Numbered from the stretch's first letter, positions 11,807 through 23,389 are shown. The stretch: 64,000 nucleotides of DNA from Hemerocallis citrina (GCA_017893485.1 CM030363.1:110913073-110977072); one strand, 5' to 3'. The notes: generated from the letters alone by a model not told the origin. Program-made: numbers and translations.

Positions 11807-11899
11807 ATATTTTTTCAAAATACATATTATATGATTTTGTACAAGTGCACAAAATCGAAACGATACATATATATACATACAAGTATATAAATATATATA
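11807..11899 (-). repeat. Duplicated LTR terminus, left piece
   Basis: This repeats about 95 bp of the sequence at 11620-11710 (ATTTTGTACAA, ACATATATATACATAC). Together with 13978-14141 it forms a second copy of the LTR terminus, split by Helitron H1. Confidence 0.6.
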
Positions 11900-12067
11900 T
11901 CTATACAATAAAACACAAAGAAAGCTATCAAGTGGCTCTCCTTTAATCCCTCCCAAAATTGAAGGCTCAGATCTAACATCACAAAACATATTTTCCCCCC
12001 CAAAAGTTTCCCCCCAAAACACAAATTCAAATCCCCACCCAAAACAACTCCTTTATTTATTTAATTA

Positions 12068-12106
<39 letters not shown>

Positions 12107-12195
12107 TTTCTATTTAAAAAATTAAGAAAATAAAAATTTAAAAAAATTTAAAAATCAAACAACTAAAAAATTTAAAAACTTAAAAACTTTAAAAA

Positions 12196-12361
12196 TCTAT
12201 ATAATAAAACACAAAGAAAGCTATCAAGTGGCTCTCCTTTAATCTCTCCCAAAATCAAAGGCCCAGATCTAACATCACAAAACATATTTCTCCCCCCCCC
12301 CCCCCCCCGCCCCCCAAACTCAAATTCAAATCCCCACCCAAAACAACTCCTTTAATTATTT

Positions 12362-12445
<84 letters not shown>

Positions 12446-12490
12446 TATTAAAGAAATTAAGAAAATAAAAAAATTAAAAAATTAAAAAAA
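12196..12490 (+). repeat. Second Helitron 5' terminus inside H1
   Basis: TCTATATAATAAAACACAAA starts again at 12196, and the following ~230 bp closely repeat 11900-12195 (CTATCAAGTGGCTCTCC, CAGATCTAACATCACAAAAC, poly-C, CT tract). Only one 3' end follows. This is either a tandem duplication of the 5' end or a second Helitron whose 3' end is shared or lost. Confidence 0.75.
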
Positions 12491-13119
12491 TTTAAAAAAT
12501 TAAAAAATTAAAAAACTAAAAAATTTAAAATTTAAAAACTTTAAAAATAATTCAAAAAAATCAAAAACTTATAAAAATTTAACAATTTTTTTTTACATTT
12601 TTAAAAAATTTTAAAATTATAAAAAAAATTAAAAAAATAAAAATTTTTATTTTCTTTTGAATTTTAGAAATTTTTAAAATTTTTATTAAAGAAAAATAAT
12701 TCGAAAATAAAAAAATTTAAAATTTTAAAATTTTAAAAAAATATTTTAAAATTTAAAATTATGAAAATTTGAAAATTTGAAAATTTCAAAGCAAATCCAA
12801 ATCCAAATCCAATGTCGAACCTCATTCAAGAGGTCGTCGCCGATATCTAATTCGCTGCTGATTCCGTAACGGTGACTCCCCTCCACCGAATCGAGAACCT
12901 CTTTATACGATGCGACGACTCTAATTTCATCTCAGTAACCGAATTCTCATTCTAATTTTTTATTTTGTGTGTGCAGGGGATTACTCAGTTTTTTGCTGAT
13001 TCAAATTTTGTGTGTGCATGAGATCTAAGTTTAGAGAGATGTGATTGTTTTATTTTTGTGTTTAAAATATTTTAATTTGGTGATTTATTTGATGAGTTTT
13101 TTATTGGTTTTTATTTAAG

Positions 13120-13186
13120 GTGTACGCAAGTGAGAGATGGATTATTTGGTGGCCTCAATTTGGGCATCCAAACCATAGCAGGATAG
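13120..13186 (+). other. Exon-like segment in H1 (possible captured fragment)
   Basis: A 67-nt segment is flanked by TTTAAG on the left and GTAAGCT on the right, like an exon with both splice sites. One frame reads QVRDGLFGGLNLGIQTIAG. The copy in H4 at 24806-24872 keeps the same limits. I do not recognise the source gene. Confidence 0.35.
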
Positions 13187-13942
13187 GTAAGCTCACCAGC
13201 AACCTAAAAAAACTTGGCAAATATGCAACATTAATTTTTTTACTACAAGAGAAAATACTATCTTGAAGTGTTCCCTTTACTAGTTATAAGAAACCATGGA
13301 TAACATAACATATAAGAACTTTTAGTGTATGTTTGGATATATAGGATCGGGATGACTGGAGTTTACCAGTGAAGGGTGCAAACTCTCCACTCAAGAAAGA
13401 CAGCTAAAGTAAATTTGTTATTTATCCATTTTTGATTTTTTTTATAAATGTGCAATGGGGAGACAAAGTGGAGATAAAAGAAATGATTAACTTGGATTAG
13501 AGTTTTGAGAACTTCATGTATTTCATTTTGCTTGAAATAATAATAAGAGGTATTTTAATTGCAAACCAAGTCTCAGACAAACAAATGTTTAGATTATTGG
13601 TATTGTAGATACCTTCGCATCTGCACTTGCGTTACCATTGTATTTAGACATGCTCATAGTGGTTATGGGATTAGAGTAAGCTCTATAAAACCTATATGAT
13701 AATGTCATTGCATAACGATTACAAGCATCTAAAAGTGATGCTGAAGTTAAAAAAAAACACTATGCAGTGTTTCTAACAAACTATATGCATTCTAGGTAAG
13801 TTCAAGCTAATGATTAAGAAGGCGATGGTTGAGCATAAAGTTAGATATACTGCTTCCTCATATAATATATTTGCTACTTCAATTAATTTGCTGGACCTCC
13901 AAAACTATTTTATATAATAAAACAAGGTGCACCGTTTCAAAG

Positions 13943-13977
13943 ACGTGCCGTAGGCACGTGTCAACGGGCAAACCTAG
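13943..13977 (+). other. Helitron H1 3' hairpin and CTAG terminus
   Basis: Arms ACGTGCC (13943-13949) and GGCACGT (13953-13959) flank the loop GTA; the element ends AACCTAG. A hairpin just upstream of CTRR is the Helitron termination signal. Confidence 0.88.
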
Positions 13978-13982
13978 TATAT

Positions 13983-14050
<68 letters not shown>

Positions 14051-14141
14051 CTTTATTAGTTAAAACTAAGTAATTTCCATAAGAAATAATTTAATTTTAA
14101 AAATAAAATAATAATAATATAATATCATACCGGGATATTAC
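13978..14141 (-). repeat. Duplicated LTR terminus, right piece, with (TA)n
   Basis: A (TA)n tract is followed by sequence resembling 11715-11806, ending GGGATATTACA, which on the minus strand is an LTR start TGTAATATCCC. It continues the piece at 11807-11899 across Helitron H1. Confidence 0.6.
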
Positions 14142-14690
14142 ACTCTATACCAACTCGGTCAAAGAGTTACCTCTACAAAACTTGCTGGGATCAAATGGCA
14201 AGTTCATCGTTCAACTCCGTCTTAGAGTTGTCTCTACAAACTTCCTGAGCGCAAACTGCAAGTTAGAACGTCCAATTTCGTCACCAAGTTCTCTATTAAC
14301 TTGCTAGGAACAAAAAGCAAGTACTGCTACCAACTCCGTCTCAGGGTTGCCTCTTTAAACCTGTCGGGATCAAACTGAAAGCTATACATCAACTCAATCA
14401 AAGAGTTGCCTCTACAAATCTTGATGGGCACAAATGGAAAGTTCAACATCCATTCGATCAAGGTGTTGCCTCTACAAAACTTGTTGGGTGCAAACAACAA
14501 TTTCAACATTCAACTTCGTCTTAGAGTTGTCTTTACAAAACTTGCTGGGCACAACCGACAAGTTCAACGTTCAACTCCATCTAAGAAGTGCCTCTACAAA
14601 ACTTGTTAGGCGCACACAGAAAGTTCAACTTTCAACTCCATCTAAAGTTGTCTCTCCAAACCTGTTGGGATCACAAGTTTTAACTACCGT
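14142..14690. repeat. Tandem array of ~60-bp units (about 9 copies)
   Basis: The core GTTGCCTCTACAAAACTTG or a variant recurs at about 14166, 14226, 14287, 14345, 14404, 14464, 14524, 14585 and 14647. Each unit also has CAACTCCGTCTTAGA-like and CTGGGCACAAAC-like parts. Two overlapping short open frames here are by-products of the repeat. Confidence 0.85.
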
Positions 14691-14718
14691 TTTCGTTCTT
14701 TTCATTTTCTCCTCTTTT

Positions 14719-16835
14719 TGTAATATTTTATTTGCATTGAAAAAATACCATAATTTTTCTTTCTTGATCATCTTAATTAAATTTTGTTCAAAAATTGCTC
14801 TTGTTCTTCTTATTGAGATATTTTTGTGTTGATCCTATTTTTATTTAATTGAGAGTATTTTATTGAACCCTATTGTCTTTAAATCTATCTCTTATTGAAC
14901 CCAAAACTCAATTGCAATTAGTTCTTGACCCAAACTCACTATTATTGGATCCTAAACCATTAACCCAATATCCTAATTGCACTCTATAAATACAATCCTA
15001 TTACAAACCCTAAAAATACAATTTTAAACCCAAATACTAGCCATCTTCTCTCTCCTATCCCTTTCTCTCTCCCCGACCTACCTCATCCCGGTTCACCAAT
15101 TTTTCCGCCCAAACCCAACTTCGCCTTCCCCGGTCACCACCTCCGGTGCCTCTCCATCGCTCCTCGTCGACGCCATCGCTAGACCCCAACACCCCAACCT
15201 CCGGCACCGCCCTATCTCGACACCATCACCCATCACAGCAACCCCCGATCCTCCTCTATTTTCTCGTCCAAAACAGAGCAACCAACCCCCCCTCCCCACT
15301 CTGTCCCTATTCCTGATCGACGTCAGCAATGCCACCTCGCCTCTTGTGACATCGTCGAACCTCAGCCCGTCGACGTCAACCCCCACTGACGTTTCCCCCT
15401 GGCCTTTACTGTTGTCGTCACTGCTCTTTGTTGTTGTTGCTTGCTTTTGTTTTGTGCAGGTAGTTTGCACGTACATTCTCGTGGGTTCATTGCTCTAGGA
15501 TTCTCATCCTGTTATTCATGGTATTCAAATTAGTCGTCCTAAAGGCAAGTCACTTTCCCTCTTGAATTGAATCTTGTGTCAAATTCAAGTTTTTATTGAA
15601 ATTCTTGCAAGTAGATTCAATTGTTCATCGTAGCATATATTGTTCTTCTCTTTTCGATTGAGCATATTGAGGGTTTACACGAGCTAACCCAAATATCCTT
15701 GACTTTCTGCCACTTTTGAGTCTGAACATTGAATCTTTCATGAACTCATATAGTATCGTTAATAGGGTTATGCATATAATCATCGCACAAATAATCTATC
15801 ATAGTTTTATTGCTAGGTTGTATGTTTGATTGATCGATTGATGATTGGTTGTTGTTAAATAGTGTATGGGTGCATTTTTAATTATATTTACCATGCTATT
15901 ACACCTATCATGCTGATTATAAAGTTTATTGACTAATTGAATTGATACCCATCATATTTAATCAATTTATTTTAAGAAAAATATTAAAAAACTTGTATGT
16001 TGCTTGCTGTCTATATTTAGCATGATGATTTCGACCCAGTATTTGAAATCATAATAAATAACTTTCTAAATAAGAGATGTAGCCCTATGTCTCTAGTTTT
16101 CAGAACATCTTAAATCGCTGAATTCTGAGTTGTATTGCAAAAGTTATGATCGTTTTACTACTGCTCTATTTGTATTTCCAGAATTTGAAATTCTTGTATG
16201 TTTAATGTTCAACCTATCAAAAAGCTAATTTATTGTAAAATAATGCTCTAATAAATTCCAGAATGTTTGATAACATGTTTATGAGTCAAAATAATATTTT
16301 TGATGATTTTATTATGGATTTTTCGCTGATTCTAAAAATGAAATAACATGATGTCGATTTTCTGCCTGAACATATAATCTGTAAAGAATGATGTGTTTGA
16401 CCTAGCTACTCTGGTCGGATTTTGTATTGTAAATATGCGTTGGAATTGTATGGAAGCCTAGTTTACAGAATTTTTGACTGTTTCAGTTTTCAATTTCTGT
16501 AAAAGCGGGAAATTCAATTTTAGTACAAACAACTCTTGCTATCTAGAATTTAACTTTCTAGTTTTCTTAAATTAATTATTCCTATATCATTGTATTGCTT
16601 GAATTAAAGTATATATGTTGCATTCCATGATCCTAATAAGTTATTTTCATCATTCTAATTGTCTTATTCTATGTTACCATCCTATTGCTCTCCTATTGAT
16701 TCTATTGTTCATCTAATGTCTCCAAATTGCATATTGTATTGTTGCATCGATACAAGCCTGGGTTTAAGGGATTGACTGGAGTTGTTGATGATATAGGGAC
16801 TGTACTCGGATGATGGCCTGTGTTATTATTGTTAT
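14719..16835 (+). repeat. 5' LTR of element S, first part
   Basis: This plus-strand LTR-like sequence has a TATA-type promoter near 14984, a C-rich leader at 15030-15470, and a T-rich body. The parts around 14880-15000 and 15550-15900 resemble 53470-53600 and 54450-54830, the matching stretch of the S 3' LTR. It resumes at 21252 after a minus-strand insertion. The exact start is uncertain, and similarity to the 3' LTR is only moderate, so the two may be LTRs of related copies. Confidence 0.5.
14984..15016 (+). promoter_or_regulatory. Predicted LTR promoter (TATAAATA and telo-box-like AAACCCTA)
   Basis: TATAAATA is followed about 20 bp later by AAACCCTAAA. The same pairing occurs at 53578 in the matching LTR (TATAAATA, then AACCCTAA) and near 26651-26706 in G2a. 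This is the likely transcription start region of the element, inferred from motifs only. Confidence 0.45.
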
Positions 16836-18737
16836 TGTAACGCCCCGATTTTCTTAGCCAGGAAACTATGACATAAGCCAGAATCTTTTCCTTCAATTAG
16901 CCACAATACACATAAAACAGAAAAATTTAAAACTTTTTATTCAACACAAATGTATTACAAGTCCGAATGTTATAAAACTTCAATACATTACATCAGTGTT
17001 ACAATAATGCCTTACAAGCCCAAGTGTTACAATTTCCAATAAATTTACATCATAGTATAATGAATAATAAATAACACTTGGTAATTCACTTGGATGCTTC
17101 CGAACATAAAATAAATTACAACAGATGTTACTATTGAAAATAAAAATCAACACTTTGCTTCTCTTGCCTTGAGTCCTCCTAAATCCTGTACCTGTAGTTT
17201 TTGCAATCCAGTACTTATTTGAGTGGGGACGTCAGTACATATACTGACGCTTAAGGGCTGATGACTAGCAGCGAATCTCAACTTTAAACAAACATAATTT
17301 ACGCATGGTAAAATGTACAGGAGTAGTTTAAGTGTTCGTGGGTGTTATGAATTAGAATCGAATGCAATGTCAACTAAGGCTAGGATGCACGTATTCTAAT
17401 GCAATCAAGACTCTGTACAGTATGCAACCCATAAATGCATACGCCCATATCAAGTCGTTTCCTCATTTATAGGGAATTGAACCTGCACCATGAATTCTAC
17501 TCTTGTACTCAACCTGTTCCTGAAGACACAGCGTGACTTATGAGGTTGCCCTGAAATGATCTAATCCTGCCATTCACAGTCATATAGTGGTGTCTCTATT
17601 TTCCACTATTGCCCGGCGTACCGGACCTCACTAAAAAATCAAACGTACCCTCAGAGTTTACTACAACACAGGTTAGTTCAAAGCATCCCCTGTGGCCCCT
17701 TAGCTCATAAACCATAGTCTCTGGCCTGTTCACTTTTCCTGACATAGAACATGATGGAATTCCGGTGTCCATCCCCTAGTTCCGACAGGAAAACTTCCCG
17801 TTCTTATCATGGCACTTCAGAAATTAACAGACGAGATACGGATCCCATGATCTCAACTCGTGAGAAGACACAGACCGTATCCCTTTGACAGGATAGGTAC
17901 AACCAATAACACCACCTAGTACTGGCCTATAGGACAGGTTGGATCATAAGGTATCACCCCTAATACCAACTCTTTTCCTTCGGCAAAGTAATAGATAAAA
18001 AGAGTATGTAACAATAGTCACCAGTTATTATCCTAACGATGTCACTAACCTTAAACATTCCGAGGGAAGACAACAGTACTAACATAACATGCTAGGTATT
18101 AAGTTAGATTTCGCAAGATAACTTTGCTAGGTACTCAACCTAGACTACCAGGATCACCAAGGATCCTGTTCACAGCCCATCGATCCAAGACTTCGGTAAT
18201 ACGAATTTATTCGCATACTACTATCCTGAACATGGATTTCGTCTATGCTCCCGGCCCACGATCAACCTACACTGGTTAAGATCTGACGGTGCACAATGGG
18301 TAACTCTTCCACAGTCCCTGAGGAGTAAAATAAATACACTTCTTGATGGTCGATGGCCCCTAGGGCAATGATATCACCCTATATGAGCACAAAAAATTGC
18401 GTACTAGCTAATAATCCATATACGAGTAAACAAAACTCATACAAGCCAAATGAGCTACGTATGAACAAAAAAACTACATACGAGTAAGGTGATCAACGTA
18501 TGAGACGGATCATTACTATTACATCACTTATGAGCACAAGGAATACTTATTACTCATAATCAAGTGCATGATTCAAACTACTAACAATTCACGACAACTC
18601 TAGTTAACATGAACTAGAATTTCGTGTACAAGCTTACTAACAAACTAACATGCATTTTAAGCTTACTAATTTAACATACAAGATGAACATTCAAAACATA
18701 ATCCGTTAACCATTTATAACTCTAGATGAAGAATACT

Positions 18738-19735
18738 CATAACCGATGCTACACTTATCCGAATCTGACAAAAATAGGACTTTTTGGAAAGGTTAGAACA
18801 TCTACTAAAACTCTCTAGTTGACAACCTTCTCAGATTTAGTCAATAAGAGGTAGAAAAACATTGAATACTCTAAATAGTGAGCTTCAGCCAAAAGGCCAG
18901 CTGCTACTTGTCAAGGTCATAACTCATGGTACGCTTATCGGAATTCAACAAAATTGGACTTTTTAGAAAGGTGAGAACATCTAGTACATCTCTCTAGTTA
19001 ATAACTTTTTCAAATTCTGTATAGAACTCAAATTTTCTGATCTCAAACACATGTCAAAATCTACCAAAAAACAGCAGTTTTGCTGAAAACTTGTAAAGCT
19101 CATAGCTCATGCTGCTCTATCGGAATTCAACAAAATTAGAATATTTAGAAAGGTGAGAACATCTACTACAACTCTCTAGTTGACAGCTTTTTCAAATTCT
19201 GTATAGAACTCAAATTTTCCACTCTCAAACACATGTCAAAATCAACCAAAAACAGCAGCTTTGCTGAAACTTGTAAAACTCATAACTTATGCTACACTTA
19301 TCAGAATTCAACAAAATTGGACTTTTTAGAAAGGTGAGAACATCTACTAAAACTCTCTAGTTGACAACTTTTTCAAATTCTGTATAGAACTCAAATTTCC
19401 TGATCTCAAACACATGTCAAATTCAACCAAAAACAGCAGTTTTGCTGAAAACTTGTGAAGCTCATAGCTTATGCTACGCTTATCAGAATTCAAAAAAATT
19501 ATATTTTTTAGAAAGGTGAGAACATCTACTAAAACTCTCTAGTTAACAACTTTTTCAAATTATGTATAGAACTCAAATTTCCCGATCTCAAACACATGTC
19601 AAAATCAACCAAAAACAACAGTTTTGCTGAAAATTTGTAAAGCTCATAGCTCATGCTACGTTTATCGAAATTCAACAAATTTGTACTTTTTAGATAGGTG
19701 AGAACATCTACTACAACTCTCTAGTTAACAACGAT
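18738..19735 (-). repeat. Tandem array of ~181-bp units (6 copies)
   Basis: The marker CATAACTC or CATAGCTC recurs at about 18738, 18918, 19101, 19281, 19462 and 19645. Each unit has GAACATCTACTACAACTCTC, CTAGTTGACAAC and CAACAAAATT. It is the same unit family as 9863-11140, in the same position within an LTR of the same orientation. Confidence 0.88.
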
Positions 19736-19751
19736 CTAGTATAGTAGGAAC

Positions 19752-20334
19752 TGGCGATCAGAACATATATGGATAGAACTTATAACTGAGTCTCGAAAAC
19801 TAAGTAATTTTTTCTGGGCCTGTATCCTTTTTTTAGGTTCGCTGGGATTTTTAGTAGTTGGAACCCCCTTTTAGACAAGGATCTAGTTGTAATTTCACCG
19901 TTCACGTTTTTTCTTTTTCTTATCAATGAGTAGATCTCTTTACTTGTATGACTTAGATGTCCCGTATTTCTCAAAAAAGTGATTCGATTGATGGGATTTG
20001 GTATGATACTTATGAGATCGATGAGATTGATATTCCCGAGTCTCTCCTCGAATCTGCATAATTATAGTGAAGTTAAGGTGGCATTAAGCCAGGATTGGTC
20101 TCCTTCCCCATTCGCAGGTCGCCAAACAAGTAAATATCCCATTCAAAAAGTAGAAAGTCCGAAACAATTGGGACTTTTTTGGAGCAAGATCTCTTGCAGG
20201 AAAAAGAAAATGTCCAACTTAGAGTTGTCAATTATATTCTTGTATGGAATGAGTCAATCATCCACTTTGGTATCTTTTTGAACAAAAATGGTAATATTGT
20301 TCCTGCATTGATCAAGAATTTCGGTCTTTGGGAA
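19752..20334. other. Plastid-derived insertion (ycf4 5' end and further organelle-like sequence)
   Basis: From 19752 to about 19865, on the plus strand, the frame reads [12 protein letters not shown], then [16 protein letters not shown], which I recognise as the N-terminus of plastid Ycf4 (photosystem I assembly), lacking its Met and ending in a stop. The following ~470 bp hold open stretches in several frames. One ([17 protein letters not shown], near 20185-20235) may come from plastid rpoC2, at low confidence. The pieces are joined in an order not expected of a plastid genome, as in nuclear plastid insertions. It lies between the ~181-bp array and the GC-rich leader of the surrounding LTR. 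Confidence 0.7.
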
Positions 20335-21251
20335 GTATCATGATCATCTTCTTCTTCCAAATCCTCTTCTTCCTCTTCTTCTTCCAAATCCTCTTCTTCC
20401 AAATCCTGTATAGTGGCTGCAGGGCATCGCGACTGGGGCTGCCGGTGGTGCTGTGGAGGGGGTGTCAGGGATGTGTTGGTGCTGTAGTCGGGAGGAGCAC
20501 AGGGTGCTTGGGGTGCTGGCTAGGAGGTCGGGCTTCACTGCTCTGGCTGGCAACGTAGCGGACGGAGGAAGGAACAAGGACGACACAGGAGGTAGAGGAA
20601 AGGATCGAGAGAGGATGCAGGTTGTTATCGGGAGAGAGAGGGATGAAGGGGGGGGAGGTGGCTAGGTAAGGGATTAACCGGAAAATATACATGGGTGTAT
20701 ATATACGCAGGGATATAGAGATTAGGGTAAAGTAGATGTTAGGGTTTAGGTATGACGGCTGAGGGGTAAACGGGTGTTGGATTTTGGGTTGTAACGGGTA
20801 GGAGATGGTTAATGGGTTGGGCAAAATATATAATGGGTATTGAGCTTAGTTGGGCTTAATGGGTATAGTTTCAATTAGGGTAAAATAAATATAATGGATC
20901 CAAAAAAAAAATTAAAATGGGTTATAGGGTTTTAAAATAGGGTTAATTTAGAAGATCCACAAGAAATTATAGGGTGATCCAATAATGAGATGGGAACAAA
21001 AATGAACAAATAAAATAAGGCACGAACAATAAAAATAATGAGGATCAAAGAGACACAAGCTCGATCAACAGAGATGAAATAATAGGAGACAACTGAATCA
21101 AGAAAATCAAATAAGGAGACAATAATTCAAATAAATGGATATATTGAAAAAGAAGATCCAATACATGGTCCAAAAAGAAATACAAGCTGAATAAATACGC
21201 AAAAAAGAAAAATACATCCAAAAATATATAAAACGAAAAACAGGGGTTACA

Positions 21252-22018
21252 AATAGAGTACACGACTAGAGTCTAAACGACATTGATTGTGTGTACGGAA
21301 CCTGTGGTTTGGGACGCAGTAGTACGTGCCTTAGTTTGGCTAAAAGCTAATAGTCTTAGGAATTGACACAATATTGACACTGCATATTGAACATCGTCAT
21401 TGCTTTTAATATTGCACATTATTATTGATATTGACATCGACCATTGAGTATTGACATCGAATATTGAAATCTCATTTATTTTTATACCCATCGTATTGTT
21501 ACCATTGGTATTGATTATTGCTATCGTCCACTGTTATTGATTCTTATTGTTTTATTGAATTTATTGTTATATCGTATTTCCATTGTTCATTGCCTTCTCT
21601 ACTTGTTGTCCATGACTTGCTCTAAGAAAAAAATTTCTTCTCTTTTTAGATGAGGTATTCACAGGCGATCAAGAAGAGTTACCTGCAGGACTTAGAGAAC
21701 ATACTTTCTGATGATTTATTACTTTCTAGATTAATCGTTGTTTTATTGGACTTCTTGTATTGGGTTTTATTAACATTGTATAATCGGCTTTTGACCCGGA
21801 GATTTTTATTTTGTTTCAAGTCGTTTGTTATCGTATTTGTTTATTTCATGTTTTATTCCAAGTGTTGTTATTCATGTGATTTTTCTTATTGCATGTGTGG
21901 TTGTATCTATCTTGATATATTGTTAAGTTGAACAATAACAGCTTATGAATGATGCAAGTCATTCGCTGGGCCAATGTCACACGCTTGTGTTCCGTTGTTT
22001 GGGAAGCGGGGCGTGGCA
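21252..22018 (+). repeat. 5' LTR of element S, final part
   Basis: This runs through CATTCGCTGGGCC and GGGAAGCGGGGCGTGGCA, the 3' LTR end shared in form with G2a and G2b (ending TGACA there), and is followed by a PBS. I see no gene; short open frames come from T-rich composition. Confidence 0.75.
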
Positions 22019-22028
22019 AAAATGTTAG

Positions 22029-22040
22029 TGGTATAGAGCC
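22029..22040 (+). other. Element S primer-binding site (degenerate)
   Basis: TGGTATAGAGCC, against the standard TGGTATCAGAGC, lies 10 bp after the LTR end. One base appears deleted. Confidence 0.75.
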
Positions 22041-22596
22041 AGGTTTGGCAAATTTGTTAGTCATTGTTCGCTAATACGTTAGCTAGGTTGGACCCTAATT
22101 ATTTTAAACCGGTTTAACTTAACAACATGTACAACATGTGAATCACATGGATAATTGATAACCAACATATAATCTGGATTCTAATCTTTTTGATCAACTT
22201 TTTTGGTCCCTTCATATTCAGTTCCTTCATTTCTTATTTTCTTTCATCTCTTCAATTCATTGACTTGTTTTTTGGGTATAATTTCATTCTCTTCGTACCC
22301 ATATACTTTTCATTCTGGTGTCATTCGTTCTTTTTCTTTCTGCTTGATTCATCGATTGGCATCGCTGGATCTACCACGACATGTCAGTGGCCTGAGACAT
22401 CACCAGGAGATGAAGAGTCATCTTTTGCTTTAAGGTGTACAGGCAGAGCCCCATGATCTCAGGAAGTGTTCAGAATCTGAAGTTGCAAGGAGTTTGAACT
22501 TCATGCTAGAGAGACGCTGTTTGGACGTGCCAAGGATATAGTGAGTCACGAGGCAGATTGCTGGAGTTAATGGATACTGATGACTGATCCTTTCCG

Positions 22597-22652
22597 ATTA
22601 GAGTGGCGCAGCGGAAGCATGGTGGGCTCATAACCCACAAGGTCCCAGGATT
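22597..22652 (+). other. tRNA-iMet-like segment (5' ~56 nt)
   Basis: The segment matches the 5' three quarters of plant initiator tRNA-Met: the D-arm with an intact A-box (TGGCGCAGCGG), an anticodon stem-loop with CAT (GTGGGCTCATAACCCAC), the variable loop and the start of the T-arm (GGTCCCAGGATT). The acceptor 3' strand and the rest of the T-arm are missing, so it is not a functional tRNA gene. A homologous segment lies in G3 at 46662-46717. Confidence 0.8.
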
Positions 22653-22898
22653 CTCATGTTGCTTCTCCTTCTTTGCATTGTTTACTCCCTTTTCATACAT
22701 TGCATTTCTCATCATTCATTGAATCCTTATTCAACATCTTTGTAGATCGCTCCATTCATATCCATGTTCCTTTTTATTCTGGTGTTGCCACTAGTTCGTT
22801 TCTTTCCCCCCTAATTCTTTGTTTTGTTATTTCACAAGTTTGCTTTCGCTTTGTCCTATGTTTTGCCTGATTGATTTTTTAGGACGAAATTCTTTTTG

Positions 22899-22913
22899 TA
22901 AGGTGGGTAGGAT
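22899..22913 (+). other. Element S polypurine tract
   Basis: TAAGGTGGGTAGGAT precedes TGTAACTCC. The same form (AGGTGGGCAGGAT) precedes the 3' LTR of G2a. Confidence 0.8.
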
Positions 22914-23155
22914 TGTAACTCCCGTTCCCGCCAATAAGTATTTTCCGTATATTTTTTATTTTTTGATTATTTATAAATTTATTTTGTGCTAAATTCGTTT
23001 CAGATATTTTATTAGAGTGTTTTCTAATCGACAATTATATTTATTTTGAATGATGATATATTTTAACTTTATTTTCTATTCCTAATTGATAGAGTATTTA
23101 TATTTAGACCCAATCAAATATATTATTACTTTTTGGATTTTAATAAAATTTGACA
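22914..23155 (+). repeat. 3' LTR of element S, first part
   Basis: It begins TGTAACTCCCGTTCC directly after the polypurine tract, is T-rich, and stops at an A where Helitron H3 begins. It continues at 53161 beyond the Helitron/LTR nest. Confidence 0.75.
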
Positions 23156-23330
23156 TCTATATAATAAAACACAAACAAATGCTATCAAGTAGCTCCCCTT
23201 CAATAATAAGGAAATTAATGGTCTAGATCTACGCTCCAAAAAGAAAATTTCCCCTTTCCCCCCCAAAACTCAAATTCAAATTACCCCCCCCCCCCCAAAA
23301 AAAAATAAAATAAAATAAAATAAAATAAAA

Positions 23331-23389
<59 letters not shown>

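Larger units (their letters stand above)
11900..13977 (+). mobile_element. Non-autonomous Helitron H1
   Basis: The 5' end is TCTATACAATAAAACACAAA after an A; the 3' end is CTAG followed by T, with a 7-bp hairpin 15 bp upstream. This is the standard Helitron layout (5' TC, 3' hairpin plus CTRR, insertion between A and T, no target duplication). The same termini occur in H3 and H4. Inside are C-, CT- and TA-rich tracts (12059-12440), a very AT-rich stretch (12440-12790), and sequence with small exon-like segments (12790-13190). There is no Rep/helicase gene, so movement would have needed an autonomous relative. Confidence 0.85.
16836..21251 (-). mobile_element. Solo-LTR-like minus-strand insertion (4.4 kb)
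   Basis: The left end TGTAACGCCCCG is the complement of an LTR 3' end (CGGGGCGTTACA). The right end GGGGTTACA is the complement of TGTAACCCC, the LTR start seen in G2a and G2b. Read on the minus strand it has promoter-like TA-rich sequence near 20700, a GC-rich leader at 20420-20680, plastid DNA, a ~181-bp array and an LTR-like tail, and no polyprotein. Flanking 5-mers (GTTAT and AATAG) do not match, so it may instead be a composite. The stretch 16870-18730 shows no gene. Confidence 0.5.
22019..22913 (+). mobile_element. Internal region of non-autonomous LTR element S (895 bp)
   Basis: The region lies between a PBS and a polypurine tract and carries no gag or pol domains, so the element would have depended on proteins from a relative (TRIM/LARD-like logic, but with ~3-kb LTRs). 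It holds a tRNA-iMet-like segment at 22597-22652. An unrecognised coding-like stretch near 22443-22540 includes LRKCSESEVARSLNFMLERR. Parts around 22360-22410 and 22590-22720 resemble the internal region of G3 read on its minus strand. Confidence 0.75.

Noticed and set aside
14406..14832. Repetitive open frames over the ~60-bp array
   Set aside because: The period is close to a multiple of three, so frames stay open by chance; they end in unrelated sequence.
16836..21251. Full LTR retrotransposon
   Set aside because: No PBS, polypurine tract or second LTR inside; it fits a single LTR with inserts, although the flanking 5-mers do not match.
22597..22652. Functional tRNA-Met gene
   Set aside because: The 3' acceptor strand and most of the T-arm, including the B-box, are absent.
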